Source of the DNA: Flavobacteriales bacterium
Lineage (GTDB): Bacteria; Bacteroidota; Bacteroidia; Flavobacteriales; BACL11
DNA length: 40,631 nt
Assembly (NCBI GenBank): GCA_014239655.1
Contig: JAAZYM010000003.1
Span: 1-40,631 of the forward strand
Direction of reading: 5' to 3'
The translations under genes and the position numbers were made by a program. Positions 19,024-27,207 of the stretch are shown here, piece by piece. Under the pieces are notes generated by a model that saw only the letters and a list, made by a program, of their open reading frames with translations, did no database searches and had not been told where the DNA came from. Numbering within the stretch: the first letter of the stretch is position 1; each line of letters starts with the position of its first letter.

Positions 19024-19968
19024 ATGGATTTATATTCCAAAATAATACAAGGAGATACAAATGCATTAAGTAAGGCAATCACATTAGTTGAAAGCACACT
19101 TGAAAAGGATAAAAAAGAGAGTCAAAAACTTTTGTCAAAATGTATTCAAAAAGAACATAATTCAATAAGAATAGGTATCACAGGTATGCCTGGCGTTGGA
19201 AAAAGCTCATTTATTGAACAATTTGGCACTACCTTTTTAAGAAGAAAAAGAAAAGTAGCCGTTTTAGCAATTGATCCATCAAGTGAAAAAACACAAGGAA
19301 GTATCCTAGGAGACAAGAGTAGAATGCAGACATTAGCTAACAATAAAAATGTGTTTATTCGTCCTAGTTCTAATTCAGGAATACTTGGTGGGGTGTCAAA
19401 TAACACTAAAGATAGCATTATACTCTGTGAAGCTGCCGGTTATGACATTATTATCATTGAAACAGTTGGAGTTGGACAATCCGAAACTATAGTGAACCAA
19501 TTAGTAGACATTATGTTGTTACTTACTATAACAGGAGCTGGCGACAGATTACAAGGAATAAAAAAAGGAATAAATGAATTAGCTAACCTAATTATCATTA
19601 CAAAAGATGATGGTAACAATCAAGAAAAGGTTAAAGAAACTATGCTTGACTACAATAGCATCATGTCATTAAATATAAAAACAGACGCCAATTCTATACC
19701 TAAAGTTTTTAAATGCTCATCACATGAAAATACTGGTATTAAAGAGATAAACATAGCAACAAAACAATATATTCAGAGATCCAAAGAAACTAATCTTTTT
19801 AATATTAAAAGAACCACACAAAAAACCTATTGGATAAACAAGATACTTAAAGAAGAATTAGGTAATAGAAAATACAATGAATTAAAACAAACGAACAGAA
19901 TAATTGATATAGAAAACAAAATTATTAAAGAGAAAAAAAATCTATTTGATTTAATCGCTAACCTCTAA
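19024..19968 (+). CDS. meaB: MeaB/ArgK-type GTPase (methylmalonyl-CoA mutase chaperone)
   Basis: G3E-family GTPase that guards loading of adenosylcobalamin onto methylmalonyl-CoA mutase. The 314-residue protein carries the P-loop GMPGVGKSS (54-62), IDPSSEKTQGSILGDKSRM, FIRPSSNSGILGGVS and the switch ETVGVGQSE. The base-specificity motif reads TKDD where the family usually has NKxD, so Asn is replaced by Thr. No mutase gene is in the window. The stop overlaps the opposing septknot gene by CTAA (19965-19968). Confidence 0.92.
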   Translation: MDLYSKIIQGDTNALSKAITLVESTLEKDKKESQKLLSKCIQKEHNSIRIGITGMPGVGKSSFIEQFGTTFLRRKRKVAVLAIDPSSEKTQGSILGDKSRMQTLANNKNVFIRPSSNSGILGGVSNNTKDSIILCEAAGYDIIIIETVGVGQSETIVNQLVDIMLLLTITGAGDRLQGIKKGINELANLIIITKDDGNNQEKVKETMLDYNSIMSLNIKTDANSIPKVFKCSSHENTGIKEINIATKQYIQRSKETNLFNIKRTTQKTYWINKILKEELGNRKYNELKQTNRIIDIENKIIKEKKNLFDLIANL

Positions 19969-20300
19969 TAAAAAAAGTGTTTTTTATTATTGCTTCTCCA
20001 CTTTGCTTTACTAGCAAATTCAACAAAAAAAACAATAATATCAGCTTGTGATTTATATTCAACATAATAAATCTTTTTATCAGCTTCACTAGCATAATCA
20101 ACAAAAAACCAACTACCGTCATTATTACCAGCTTGACTCTTATATTTTACTTTATAGACTAATAAATCTGCTTGACTTTCATATTCAGCAACATATACCT
20201 TAACATCTGCTTGACTGGGATATTTAACTGAAAAAACCTCTTGTGCCGTAGAAGAATATGATGTTAAAAACAATAAGAAGATATAATAAAACCGTTTCAT
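19965..20300 (-). CDS. Secreted septknot (DUF6150-type) repeat protein
   Basis: A small protein of 111 residues with a signal peptide (MKRFYYIFLLFLTSYSSTA, cleavage near AQ). The mature part consists of six short repeats with the core Y-x-S-Q-A-D (YPSQAD, YESQAD, YKSQAG, YASEAD, YKSQAD, FASKAK), each followed by a hydrophobic strand such as VKVYVAEY. This matches the DUF6150 family, which I recall as the 7(1) septoil knot fold. Function is unknown. The ATG at 20300 gives a normal signal peptide; an alternative ATG is two codons upstream. Convergent with meaB. Confidence 0.8.
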   Translation of the reverse strand: MKRFYYIFLLFLTSYSSTAQEVFSVKYPSQADVKVYVAEYESQADLLVYKVKYKSQAGNNDGSWFFVDYASEADKKIYYVEYKSQADIIVFFVEFASKAKWRSNNKKHFFY

Positions 20301-20379
20301 AATCATAAAAATATATAAATATCAAGCATTATTAAAAATATTTAAAAAAAATTTAAAAAGAGTATGATTGCAATATTCA

Positions 20380-20387
20380 TATATTTG
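20380..20387 (+). promoter_or_regulatory. Promoter -7 element for the aminotransferase operon
   Basis: TATATTTG, followed by C, fits TAnnTTTGY and lies 23 bases before the ATG at 20411. The matching -33 TTG is not present at 18-20 bases. The gap between the septknot start (20300) and 20411 contains nothing else recognisable. Confidence 0.5.
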
Positions 20388-20410
20388 CAGTCCTTAATTA
20401 TATAAAATAA

Positions 20411-21607
20411 ATGCATAAGCCATCTGATAGATTAAATAGACTAGCTGAAAGCGCAACTCTTGCAATGGCTCGTATGAGCAGGGAACTAAAAGCATCAGGA
20501 AAGGATGTTATAGCTTTAAGTTTAGGAGAGCCTGATTTTAATACCCCAGAATTTATTAAAAAAGCAGGTAAAGATGCTATTAACAATAATTTCACACATT
20601 ATACCCCTGTAGCTGGACTTGATGATCTGAGAGATTCTATCTCAAATAAATTCTTCAGAGATAATAAACTAAAATACTCAAAAGACCAAATAGTTGTCTC
20701 AACAGGAGCAAAACAATCTTTAGCAAACATCTGTCTAAGCTTATTAAATCCAGGAGATGAAGTTCTTCTTCCCTGTCCATTCTGGGTTTCATACTCCGAA
20801 ATAATTAAACTAGCTGAAGGAGTTCCTGTTAAAATACCATCTTCAGTTGATAATAATTTTAAAGTCTCTCCAGAACAGATAAAAAACTCAATCACTAAAA
20901 ATACTAGAATGTTTATGTTTAGTTCTCCATGTAATCCTAGTGGATCTGTCTATACGAAAAATGAACTTGAACAAATAGCTGAAATATTCAAAAAACATCC
21001 AAAAATATATATAGTATCTGATGAAATATACGAACACATAAATTTTACTAATGAACATTACAGTATTGGTAGAATAGAAAACATAAAAGATCGAGTAATA
21101 ACAGTGAATGGTGTATCTAAAGGCTTTGCTATGACAGGATGGAGAGTTGGTTTTATAGGGGCTCCATTATGGATTGCTAAAGCATGTAACAAAATACAGG
21201 GACAAATAACATCTGCAACCTGTGCAATTGCACAAAAAGCCACTGAAGAAGCAATGAGATCCGATCCTAAAAAAACAACTCTTAAAATGAAAGAAAAATT
21301 TCTTTCAAGAAGAGACATGCTGTTAAAAGAACTAAACAACATTAAAGGAATTAAATGCAATATACCTGAAGGAGCATTTTATATTTTTCCAGACATCTCA
21401 TACTATTTTGGGAAAAAATATGGAAATACAATAATAAAAGATGCTAATGATTTATGCATGTACCTACTAAATAATTGTTATGTTGCCTTAGTGTCTGGAG
21501 AGCCTTTTGGAAATCCAGAATGTGTTAGAATCTCATACGCGGCATCAGATGATAAACTTTTAGAGGCATCTAAAAGAATCAAAAACCAATTAGCTCAACT
21601 AATATGA
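20411..21607 (+). CDS. Aspartate-type pyridoxal phosphate aminotransferase
   Basis: Class I aminotransferase of the Thermus/Bacillus AspB type, most likely moving amino groups between aspartate and 2-oxoglutarate. The 398-residue protein has LSLGEPDFNTPEFI near the start, VVSTGAKQSLANI, FSSPCNPSGSVY, the VSDEIYEHI strand, the PLP Lys237 in NGVSKGFAMTGWRVGFIG and the carboxylate-binding Arg near the C-terminus (PECVRISYAAS). Substrate choice cannot be fixed by eye; related enzymes take other acidic or aromatic amino acids. It overlaps the kinase gene by ATGA. Confidence 0.92.
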   Translation: MHKPSDRLNRLAESATLAMARMSRELKASGKDVIALSLGEPDFNTPEFIKKAGKDAINNNFTHYTPVAGLDDLRDSISNKFFRDNKLKYSKDQIVVSTGAKQSLANICLSLLNPGDEVLLPCPFWVSYSEIIKLAEGVPVKIPSSVDNNFKVSPEQIKNSITKNTRMFMFSSPCNPSGSVYTKNELEQIAEIFKKHPKIYIVSDEIYEHINFTNEHYSIGRIENIKDRVITVNGVSKGFAMTGWRVGFIGAPLWIAKACNKIQGQITSATCAIAQKATEEAMRSDPKKTTLKMKEKFLSRRDMLLKELNNIKGIKCNIPEGAFYIFPDISYYFGKKYGNTIIKDANDLCMYLLNNCYVALVSGEPFGNPECVRISYAASDDKLLEASKRIKNQLAQLI

Positions 21608-22587
21608 ATCTTACAAAATATTTTCATGATTTTAAATCAAAAAGAATTCTTATTGTAGGAGACGCAATAATTGACACATATTTATGGGGAGAAATTCACA
21701 GAATGTCTCCTGAAGCACCAGTCCCTGTAGTAGATGTGGCAGTTAATCAAAATGATAGTAGATTAGGAGGAGCTGCAAATGTTGCCTTAAACATTAAAGA
21801 ATTAGGGGCTGAAGCAATTTTATGTACAGTAATAGGAAATGATAATAGAGGTATTATTTTTGAACAACTAATGCAAGAACAAAACTTAACATTAGAAGGA
21901 ATGTTAATATCAAATGGAAGGAAGACAACAACCAAAACTAGAGTTATTGCAGATAATAAACATCAATTAAGAATTGATGAAGAAGACACCTATCCTATTA
22001 AAGTAGAACATCAATTTTATAATTTGATTGAGAAGCTCACTCATAATATCGATGCTATAATTTTACAAGATTACAATAAAGGAGTTTTAACAGAAAATAT
22101 TATTAACAAAATAATTTTACTAGCAAACAAGAAAAATATACCTACAATTGTTGACCCTAAGAAACATAACTTCTTATCTTACAAAAATTGCACATTATTT
22201 AAACCTAACTTAATTGAAATTAAAGAAGGATTAAATACTAATCCAGACATAAATAACTTTGAAGAAATAAAAGAAACCACTTCAAAATTAAGAGAACTAA
22301 TTTCAGCAAAAGCCATACTACTTACTCTCTCTAACAAAGGAATCTTCTTAAATACTGAAAATGGAAGTACGTTAAAAGAATCTGCTACAGAAAATGTTAT
22401 AGATGTTTCTGGTGCTGGTGACACAGTAGTTGCTGTCGCAACAATTGGCCTAGCATGTAATATTAGTTTTAATGACCTGGCCATTTTAGCAAATATTGCA
22501 GGAGGAATTGTATGTGAAAAAGTTGGAGTCGTTCCTATTTCAAATCAAGAGCTTTTGGAAAGAGCAAAAAAAATTCTAAATGTCTAA
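21604..22587 (+). CDS. rfaE1: PfkB-family kinase, D-glycero-beta-D-manno-heptose-7-phosphate kinase type
   Basis: Sugar kinase resembling the kinase half of HldE, which makes heptose-1,7-bisphosphate for LPS core. The 327-residue protein shows ILIVGDAIIDTYLWGEIHRMSPEAPVPVV (a strong HldE/RfaE signature), the GGAANVALN loop, DYNKGVL and near the end DVSGAGDTVVA with the catalytic Asp. The nucleotidyltransferase half is absent, so this is the single-domain form. The heptose role is inferred from the signature; no other heptose gene is in the window. It overlaps ubiE by 8 bases. Confidence 0.82.
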   Translation: MNLTKYFHDFKSKRILIVGDAIIDTYLWGEIHRMSPEAPVPVVDVAVNQNDSRLGGAANVALNIKELGAEAILCTVIGNDNRGIIFEQLMQEQNLTLEGMLISNGRKTTTKTRVIADNKHQLRIDEEDTYPIKVEHQFYNLIEKLTHNIDAIILQDYNKGVLTENIINKIILLANKKNIPTIVDPKKHNFLSYKNCTLFKPNLIEIKEGLNTNPDINNFEEIKETTSKLRELISAKAILLTLSNKGIFLNTENGSTLKESATENVIDVSGAGDTVVAVATIGLACNISFNDLAILANIAGGIVCEKVGVVPISNQELLERAKKILNV

Positions 22588-23302
22588 AACAATAAAACCC
22601 TACAAATTAGATACAAGTAAAAAAGATCAAGTAAAAGAGATGTTTAACAAGATCTCTAAAAGATATGATATTCTTAACCATACTCTGTCTTTAGGAATGG
22701 ATCATATATGGCGAAAAAAAGCAATAAAGATGATCACAAATAATCCAAAAGAAATTTTAGATATTGCAACTGGAACTGCAGATTTTGCACTATCCGCTGC
22801 AAAATATACAAATGCGAAAATCACTGGTATAGATATTGCCGAAAACATGATAAATATTGGAAATAAAAAAATCAAAAAAAGAAAACTTAACAAAAGAATT
22901 AAATTAAGTATAGCAGACTCTGAAAATTTACCCTTTAATGACTTGTCTTTTGATGCAATTACTGCTGGTTTTGGAGTTAGAAACTTTGAAAATCTAGAAA
23001 AAGGATTATATGAAATATATAGAGTCACAAAAAAGAATGGAATGGTTGTTATACTGGAACCATCAATACCAAACAAATTTCCACTAAAACAATTATTTTC
23101 ATTATATTTCAATCATATTCTTCCTTTTATTGGAAGGATTGTGTCTAATGACACAAATGCATATACATATTTACCAAACTCTGTAAAAGAGTTCCCAAAT
23201 GGAAATAAATTCACAACAATCCTTGAGAAAATTGGGTTTAAAAGAACTAAATATTTCCCATTATCATATGGCATTGTATCACTCTATGTCGCAATAAAAT
23301 AA
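22580..23302 (+). CDS. ubiE: Demethylmenaquinone methyltransferase (UbiE/MenG)
   Basis: SAM-dependent C-methyltransferase for the last step of menaquinone synthesis; in Bacteroidetes, which use menaquinone only, this is a MenG function. The 240-residue protein has MFNKISKRYDILNHTLSLGMDHIWRKKA at the front, motif I ILDIATGTADFAL, the TGIDIAENMI acid loop and the family-specific ITAGFGVRNFENLEKGL and NGMVVILEPSIP. The end of the gene is 22 bases before porT. The 8-base overlap with the kinase suggests coupled translation. Confidence 0.95.
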   Translation: MSKTIKPYKLDTSKKDQVKEMFNKISKRYDILNHTLSLGMDHIWRKKAIKMITNNPKEILDIATGTADFALSAAKYTNAKITGIDIAENMINIGNKKIKKRKLNKRIKLSIADSENLPFNDLSFDAITAGFGVRNFENLEKGLYEIYRVTKKNGMVVILEPSIPNKFPLKQLFSLYFNHILPFIGRIVSNDTNAYTYLPNSVKEFPNGNKFTTILEKIGFKRTKYFPLSYGIVSLYVAIK

Positions 23303-23324
23303 ATTTGCTAACGTTTTTTAAAAA

Positions 23325-24035
23325 ATGAAAACAATTAATAAATATTTATTAATTAGTATAATATTAATTACCCCAATGATTTCTAATGGGCAAAGGCATA
23401 AAAAACCTCAGAATCTAGTTAAATATGACTTTAAAAAGATTCACTTTGGTTTTACTCTAGGAATAAATGCATTAAGCTTTAACATTAATAAGAACTCTAA
23501 TTTCATTAATAATGACTCTTTACTATCAATGTTAACTGAAGATCAGAAGGGGTTTAATCTAGGAATCGTCTCAAATCTAAGGCTTGGAAGATATACAGAT
23601 CTAAGATTCATACCAACCTTAGTATTTGGAGAAAGACTTCTAAACTATGGATTTGATGAAACAAACAATCTAAAATTAACTAGCAAAAGAATAGAATCAA
23701 CTCTTATCGATTTTCCTATTTCATTAAAATATAAATCTGCTAGATATAATAACTTCAGAACATATGTAATGTGCGGAGTAAAATATAGTTTAGATATTGC
23801 TTCTCAATACAAAATTGATGATGAAGGACAAGAGCTTGTTAAGTTAAATAATCATGATCTAATGATTGAAGGAGGTTTTGGTATTGACTTTTATTTACAA
23901 TACTTTAAGTTCTCACCGCAAATTAAACTTTCACATGGCTTAATAAATATATTATCAAAAGACAATACTGTATATACCGAAACTATTAATAACCTTAAAA
24001 CAAGTGGATGGATCCTCTCATTTACATTCGAATAA
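23325..24035 (+). CDS. porT: PorT, outer membrane beta-barrel component of type IX secretion
   Basis: A 236-residue exported protein with a signal peptide (MKTINKYLLISIILITPMISNG, cleavage before Gln). The mature part alternates short amphipathic strands with turns (FGFTLGINALSFNI, FNLGIVSNLRLGRYTDLRFIPTLVFGE, FRTYVMCGVKYSLDIA) and ends in aromatic TSGWILSFTFE, as in outer membrane barrels. The identification as PorT uses size, barrel pattern and the ubiE-porT-TrmH order known in Flavobacteria. It links to porX at 8071. It converges with the TrmH-type gene with a 13-base gap. Confidence 0.8.
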   Translation: MKTINKYLLISIILITPMISNGQRHKKPQNLVKYDFKKIHFGFTLGINALSFNINKNSNFINNDSLLSMLTEDQKGFNLGIVSNLRLGRYTDLRFIPTLVFGERLLNYGFDETNNLKLTSKRIESTLIDFPISLKYKSARYNNFRTYVMCGVKYSLDIASQYKIDDEGQELVKLNNHDLMIEGGFGIDFYLQYFKFSPQIKLSHGLINILSKDNTVYTETINNLKTSGWILSFTFE

Positions 24036-24048
24036 ACATAATATACAA

Positions 24049-24786
24049 TTAACAGAACTGATATAACAAGATACTTGTAGCGCATGCAACATTTAAGGAT
24101 TCAGCTCCTTGACTAATATTTTCTATCCTTAATTTCTTATCTATAAAAGATGCTACTGAATCTGAAATTCCATTTGACTCATTTCCAACAATAAGAAATG
24201 AATCCTTATCTATCTTCATCCTTTTAATATTAGAACCTGAAAGAAATGCACCATAGACAGTTCTATCATAAGGACATTCATGAAAAAAATTAACTAAATC
24301 TTTATAAAAGATATTTACTCTAAACAATGACCCCATAGTTGATTGAACAACCTTATAATTAAAAACATCAACTGAATTATTAGAGCAAATTATATTTGAT
24401 ACATTAAACCAATCACATAACCTTATAATAGTCCCTAGATTACCTGGATCTCTAATGTCATCTAAAATTAATGTAATTCCTTTTAAATTATTATAATCAA
24501 AATTTGGAAGATCTATTTTTACCAGTGCAAGAACATTATTTGGATTTGTAAGATTACTAATCATTATCAATTCTTTTTCTGAAACAACCTGATATTCAAT
24601 TAATTTTAATTTAGAAACATTTAAATCAATCCATCTCTTTGTAGCAAAGATTCTTTTTATAACCATTCTTGATGAAAGCAGTTCATTTACCATCTTCTCA
24701 CCCTCAACAATAAAATCAGATTCGCTAACTCTGTTCTTCTTTAATTGAAGAGATTTGATGTGTTTTATTTGGTTCTTACTTAACAT
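24049..24786 (-). CDS. SpoU/TrmH-family RNA 2'-O-methyltransferase
   Basis: Methylates a ribose in rRNA or tRNA; the target is not evident. The 245-residue protein has an N-terminal RNA-binding domain (KHIKSLQLKKNRVSESDFIVEGEKMV) and a SPOUT trefoil-knot domain with the three motifs: ILDDIRDPGNLGTIIRLCDWF, FLIVGNESNGIS and ISQGAESLNVACATSILLYQF. All knot residues, including the Arg and the Asn of the last motif, are present. It stands alone on the minus strand between porT and fbaA, both on the plus strand. Confidence 0.94.
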   Translation of the reverse strand: MLSKNQIKHIKSLQLKKNRVSESDFIVEGEKMVNELLSSRMVIKRIFATKRWIDLNVSKLKLIEYQVVSEKELIMISNLTNPNNVLALVKIDLPNFDYNNLKGITLILDDIRDPGNLGTIIRLCDWFNVSNIICSNNSVDVFNYKVVQSTMGSLFRVNIFYKDLVNFFHECPYDRTVYGAFLSGSNIKRMKIDKDSFLIVGNESNGISDSVASFIDKKLRIENISQGAESLNVACATSILLYQFC

Positions 24787-24830
24787 AATATTTGTTTATC
24801 TCAATTATAAGAAATTATTATAAAAAAAGG

Positions 24831-24860
24831 TTGTGATTAAGAACAATATTCTAATTTTGC
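24831..24860 (+). promoter_or_regulatory. Promoter of fbaA
   Basis: TTG at 24831-24833, an 18-base spacer and TAATTTTGC at 24852-24860 match the Bacteroidetes promoter form. The ATG of fbaA is 25 bases after the box. This is one of the clearest promoters in the window. Confidence 0.7.
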
Positions 24861-24885
24861 TATAAACAATAACAACTTACCACAA

Positions 24886-25953
24886 ATGACTAAATTCCAA
24901 ACTGGTGTATTAACTGGCAAACTTATACAAGATGTCTTCACTGATGCAAAAAACAATTTATATGCACTCCCAGCTGTTAATGTTACTAATACAAGTACTG
25001 TTAACTCAGTTTTAGAAACAGCAGCTGAAGTCAATTCTCCAGTAATAATACAATTCTCAGCTGGAGGATGTCAATTTTTTGCAGGAAAAAGCTTAAATAA
25101 TGATGACCATAGTGCTGCAATCTCTGGTGGGATCTCTGGTGCTATGCATGTCCATCAAATGGCAAAACTTTATAATACAAGTGTTATTCTACATACTGAT
25201 CATTGTGCAAGAAAGCTATTGCCTTGGATAGACGGATTACTAGAAGCAGGAGAAGATCATTACTCAAAACATGGTATTCCACTATATAGTTCTCATATGA
25301 TTGATTTATCTGACGAACCGATTATTGACAATATTGAGATATGTAAAAAATATCTAAAAAGAATGAGTAAAATAGGTATGACCTTAGAAATTGAACTTGG
25401 AGTTACTGGTGGTGAAGAAGATGGTGTGGATAATACAGATATTGACAGTAGTAAACTATATACACAACCTGAAGAAGTAGCATATGCATATGAGGAACTC
25501 ATGAAAATAAGCAATCAATTTACAATAGCAGCAGCGTTTGGAAATGTACATGGTGTATACAGACCAGGAAACGTTAAATTAACACCGATAATATTAGACA
25601 ACTCTCAAAAATATGTACAAACAAAATTCAATACAAATGAAAAACCGGTAAACTTTGTTTTTCATGGAGGTTCAGGTTCTTCTTTTGATGAAATTAGAGA
25701 AGCTATTTCCTATGGAGCTATAAAAATGAATATTGACACAGACCTACAATGGGGTTTTACAACAGGAGTTAGAGACTATTTTTTAAAATTTGGAGATTAT
25801 GTAAAAGAGCAAATAGGCAATCCTGAAGGAAAAGATTTGCCAAACAAGAAATATTATGATCCAAGAAAGTGGCTTAGAGAAGGAGAGCTAACATTTAAGA
25901 AAAGATTACTAAACTCATTTAAAGATTTAAATAATATAAATAGAAATCAATAA
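24886..25953 (+). CDS. fbaA: Fructose-bisphosphate aldolase, class II
   Basis: Zinc enzyme that cleaves or forms fructose-1,6-bisphosphate in glycolysis and gluconeogenesis. The 355-residue protein has the yeast/E. coli FbaA-type sequence: [41 protein letters not shown] (catalytic Asp and Zn His), [30 protein letters not shown] and [14 protein letters not shown], then [12 protein letters not shown]. All Zn and phosphate-binding segments are intact. It stands directly before accD (1-base gap). Confidence 0.96.
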   Translation: MTKFQTGVLTGKLIQDVFTDAKNNLYALPAVNVTNTSTVNSVLETAAEVNSPVIIQFSAGGCQFFAGKSLNNDDHSAAISGGISGAMHVHQMAKLYNTSVILHTDHCARKLLPWIDGLLEAGEDHYSKHGIPLYSSHMIDLSDEPIIDNIEICKKYLKRMSKIGMTLEIELGVTGGEEDGVDNTDIDSSKLYTQPEEVAYAYEELMKISNQFTIAAAFGNVHGVYRPGNVKLTPIILDNSQKYVQTKFNTNEKPVNFVFHGGSGSSFDEIREAISYGAIKMNIDTDLQWGFTTGVRDYFLKFGDYVKEQIGNPEGKDLPNKKYYDPRKWLREGELTFKKRLLNSFKDLNNINRNQ

Positions 25954-25954
25954 A

Positions 25955-26797
25955 ATGGATTGGTTTAAAAGAATAAAAGAAGGAATAACAACAAAAACAC
26001 ATCAGAAAAAGGAAACTCCTGATGGTTTATGGGAAAAATGCCCAAAATGTAAGACAATAATGTCTAAAGATGAATTCATTAATAACAATTCCGTTTGTAT
26101 AAACTGTGACTATCATCATAGAATTGGATCAATTGAATATTTTAAATTATTATTTGACAACAATAAATTTAAAGAATTAGATAAAGATCTGATTTCTGCT
26201 GACCCTCTAAAATTCAAAGACACTAAAAAATATTCTGATCGATTAAAAACTATGAAGAAAAAAACTGGGCTAAATGATGCTATTAAAACAGCTTATGGCA
26301 AAATTGACAAACAGAATGTAGTAATAGCAGCAATGGATTTTAACTTTATTGGTGGGTCTATGGGTTCTGTTGTAGGAGAAAAAATATCAAGAGCAATAGA
26401 TTATGCAAACAATAAAAAATATCCGCTCATTATAATCTCAAAATCTGGTGGAGCTAGAATGATGGAAGCAGCTATATCACTAATGCAACTTGCTAAAACA
26501 TCAGCAAAATTAGCACAACTAGATGAAAATAAAATACCCTATATCTCTGTTCTGACTGACCCCACATTTGGTGGAGCAACAGCATCATTCTCAATGTTAG
26601 GAGACATGAATATCGCTGAACCTAATGCACTTATTGGATTTGCTGGACCAAGAGTTGTCAGAGAGACTATTGGAAAAGATTTACCTGAGGGTTTTCAAAC
26701 ATCTGAATTTCTTCTAGAACATGGTTTTATTGATCTAATTGTACACAGAAAAGATCTAAAAAGAAAACTAAGCCAAATACTACGAGTGATCAAATAG
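25955..26797 (+). CDS. accD: Acetyl-CoA carboxylase carboxyltransferase subunit beta
   Basis: Carboxyltransferase half of acetyl-CoA carboxylase, making malonyl-CoA together with AccA. The 280-residue protein has an N-terminal four-Cys zinc ribbon (Cys29, Cys32, Cys48, Cys51) and a crotonase-like domain with [52 protein letters not shown] and [19 protein letters not shown]. The ATG follows the fbaA stop by one base. The subunit AccA is not in the window. BirA at the window start biotinylates the AccB subunit of the same complex. Confidence 0.96.
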   Translation: MDWFKRIKEGITTKTHQKKETPDGLWEKCPKCKTIMSKDEFINNNSVCINCDYHHRIGSIEYFKLLFDNNKFKELDKDLISADPLKFKDTKKYSDRLKTMKKKTGLNDAIKTAYGKIDKQNVVIAAMDFNFIGGSMGSVVGEKISRAIDYANNKKYPLIIISKSGGARMMEAAISLMQLAKTSAKLAQLDENKIPYISVLTDPTFGGATASFSMLGDMNIAEPNALIGFAGPRVVRETIGKDLPEGFQTSEFLLEHGFIDLIVHRKDLKRKLSQILRVIK

Positions 26798-26839
26798 TAT
26801 ATTTATAGAGATTAATAATATTTTAACAAAAACTTTTAG

Positions 26840-26847
26840 TAAATTTG
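26840..26847 (+). promoter_or_regulatory. Promoter -7 element for rpsO
   Basis: TAAATTTG followed by C fits TAnnTTTGY. The distance to the ATG at 26883 is 35 bases, leaving room for a short leader. No good -33 TTG is seen at 18-20 bases. Confidence 0.5.
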
Positions 26848-26882
26848 CAGCCCAAATTAGATATTGATAATAAAAAATATAC

Positions 26883-27146
26883 ATGAGTAACATAGATAAA
26901 GAGAAAATTTTCAAAAAATACGGTAGTAATGCTAATGATTCAGGTTCAGCTTATAGTCAAGTAGCTTTATTTTCCTCAAGGATCAAACACCTAACTGATC
27001 ATCTAAAAAATAATCACAAAGATTATGGGACTCAAAAATCATTACAAGTAATGGTAGGTAAAAGAAGAAAATTACTTGACTATCTAATGAATAAAGATAT
27101 TATAAAATACAGAGAACTTGTTAAAGATCTGGGATTAAGAAGATAA
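26883..27146 (+). CDS. rpsO: Small-subunit ribosomal protein uS15
   Basis: Primary binder of 16S rRNA helices 20-22 and part of the bridge to the large subunit. The 87-residue sequence has the family core: DSGSAYSQVALFSSRIKHLTDHL, HKDYGTQKSLQVMVGKRRKLLDYL and YRELVKDLGLRR. In other bacteria this gene is autoregulated through its leader; no pseudoknot could be assigned by eye in the short leader here. It is separated from pnp by an obvious terminator, although the rpsO-pnp order itself is ancient. Confidence 0.97.
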   Translation: MSNIDKEKIFKKYGSNANDSGSAYSQVALFSSRIKHLTDHLKNNHKDYGTQKSLQVMVGKRRKLLDYLMNKDIIKYRELVKDLGLRR

Positions 27147-27160
27147 TATCAAACTAAACC

Positions 27161-27190
27161 GAAGGCAATAATGATTGCCTTCTTTATTTT
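27161..27190 (+). terminator. Terminator or attenuator between rpsO and pnp
   Basis: Perfect 9-bp stem GAAGGCAAT (27161-27169) and ATTGCCTTC (27174-27182) with a 4-base AATG loop, followed by a T-rich tail. It lies after rpsO and before the pnp ATG at 27208. In E. coli a hairpin between these two genes is also the target of RNase III; whether that holds here is unknown. Confidence 0.85.
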
Positions 27191-27207
27191 ATACACAAAA
27201 AAATACA

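Noticed and set aside
22702-23112. 136-residue open frame antisense to ubiE
   Set aside because: Low-complexity Phe/Ile/Ser composition typical of antisense shadows in AT-rich genes; ubiE covers it fully.
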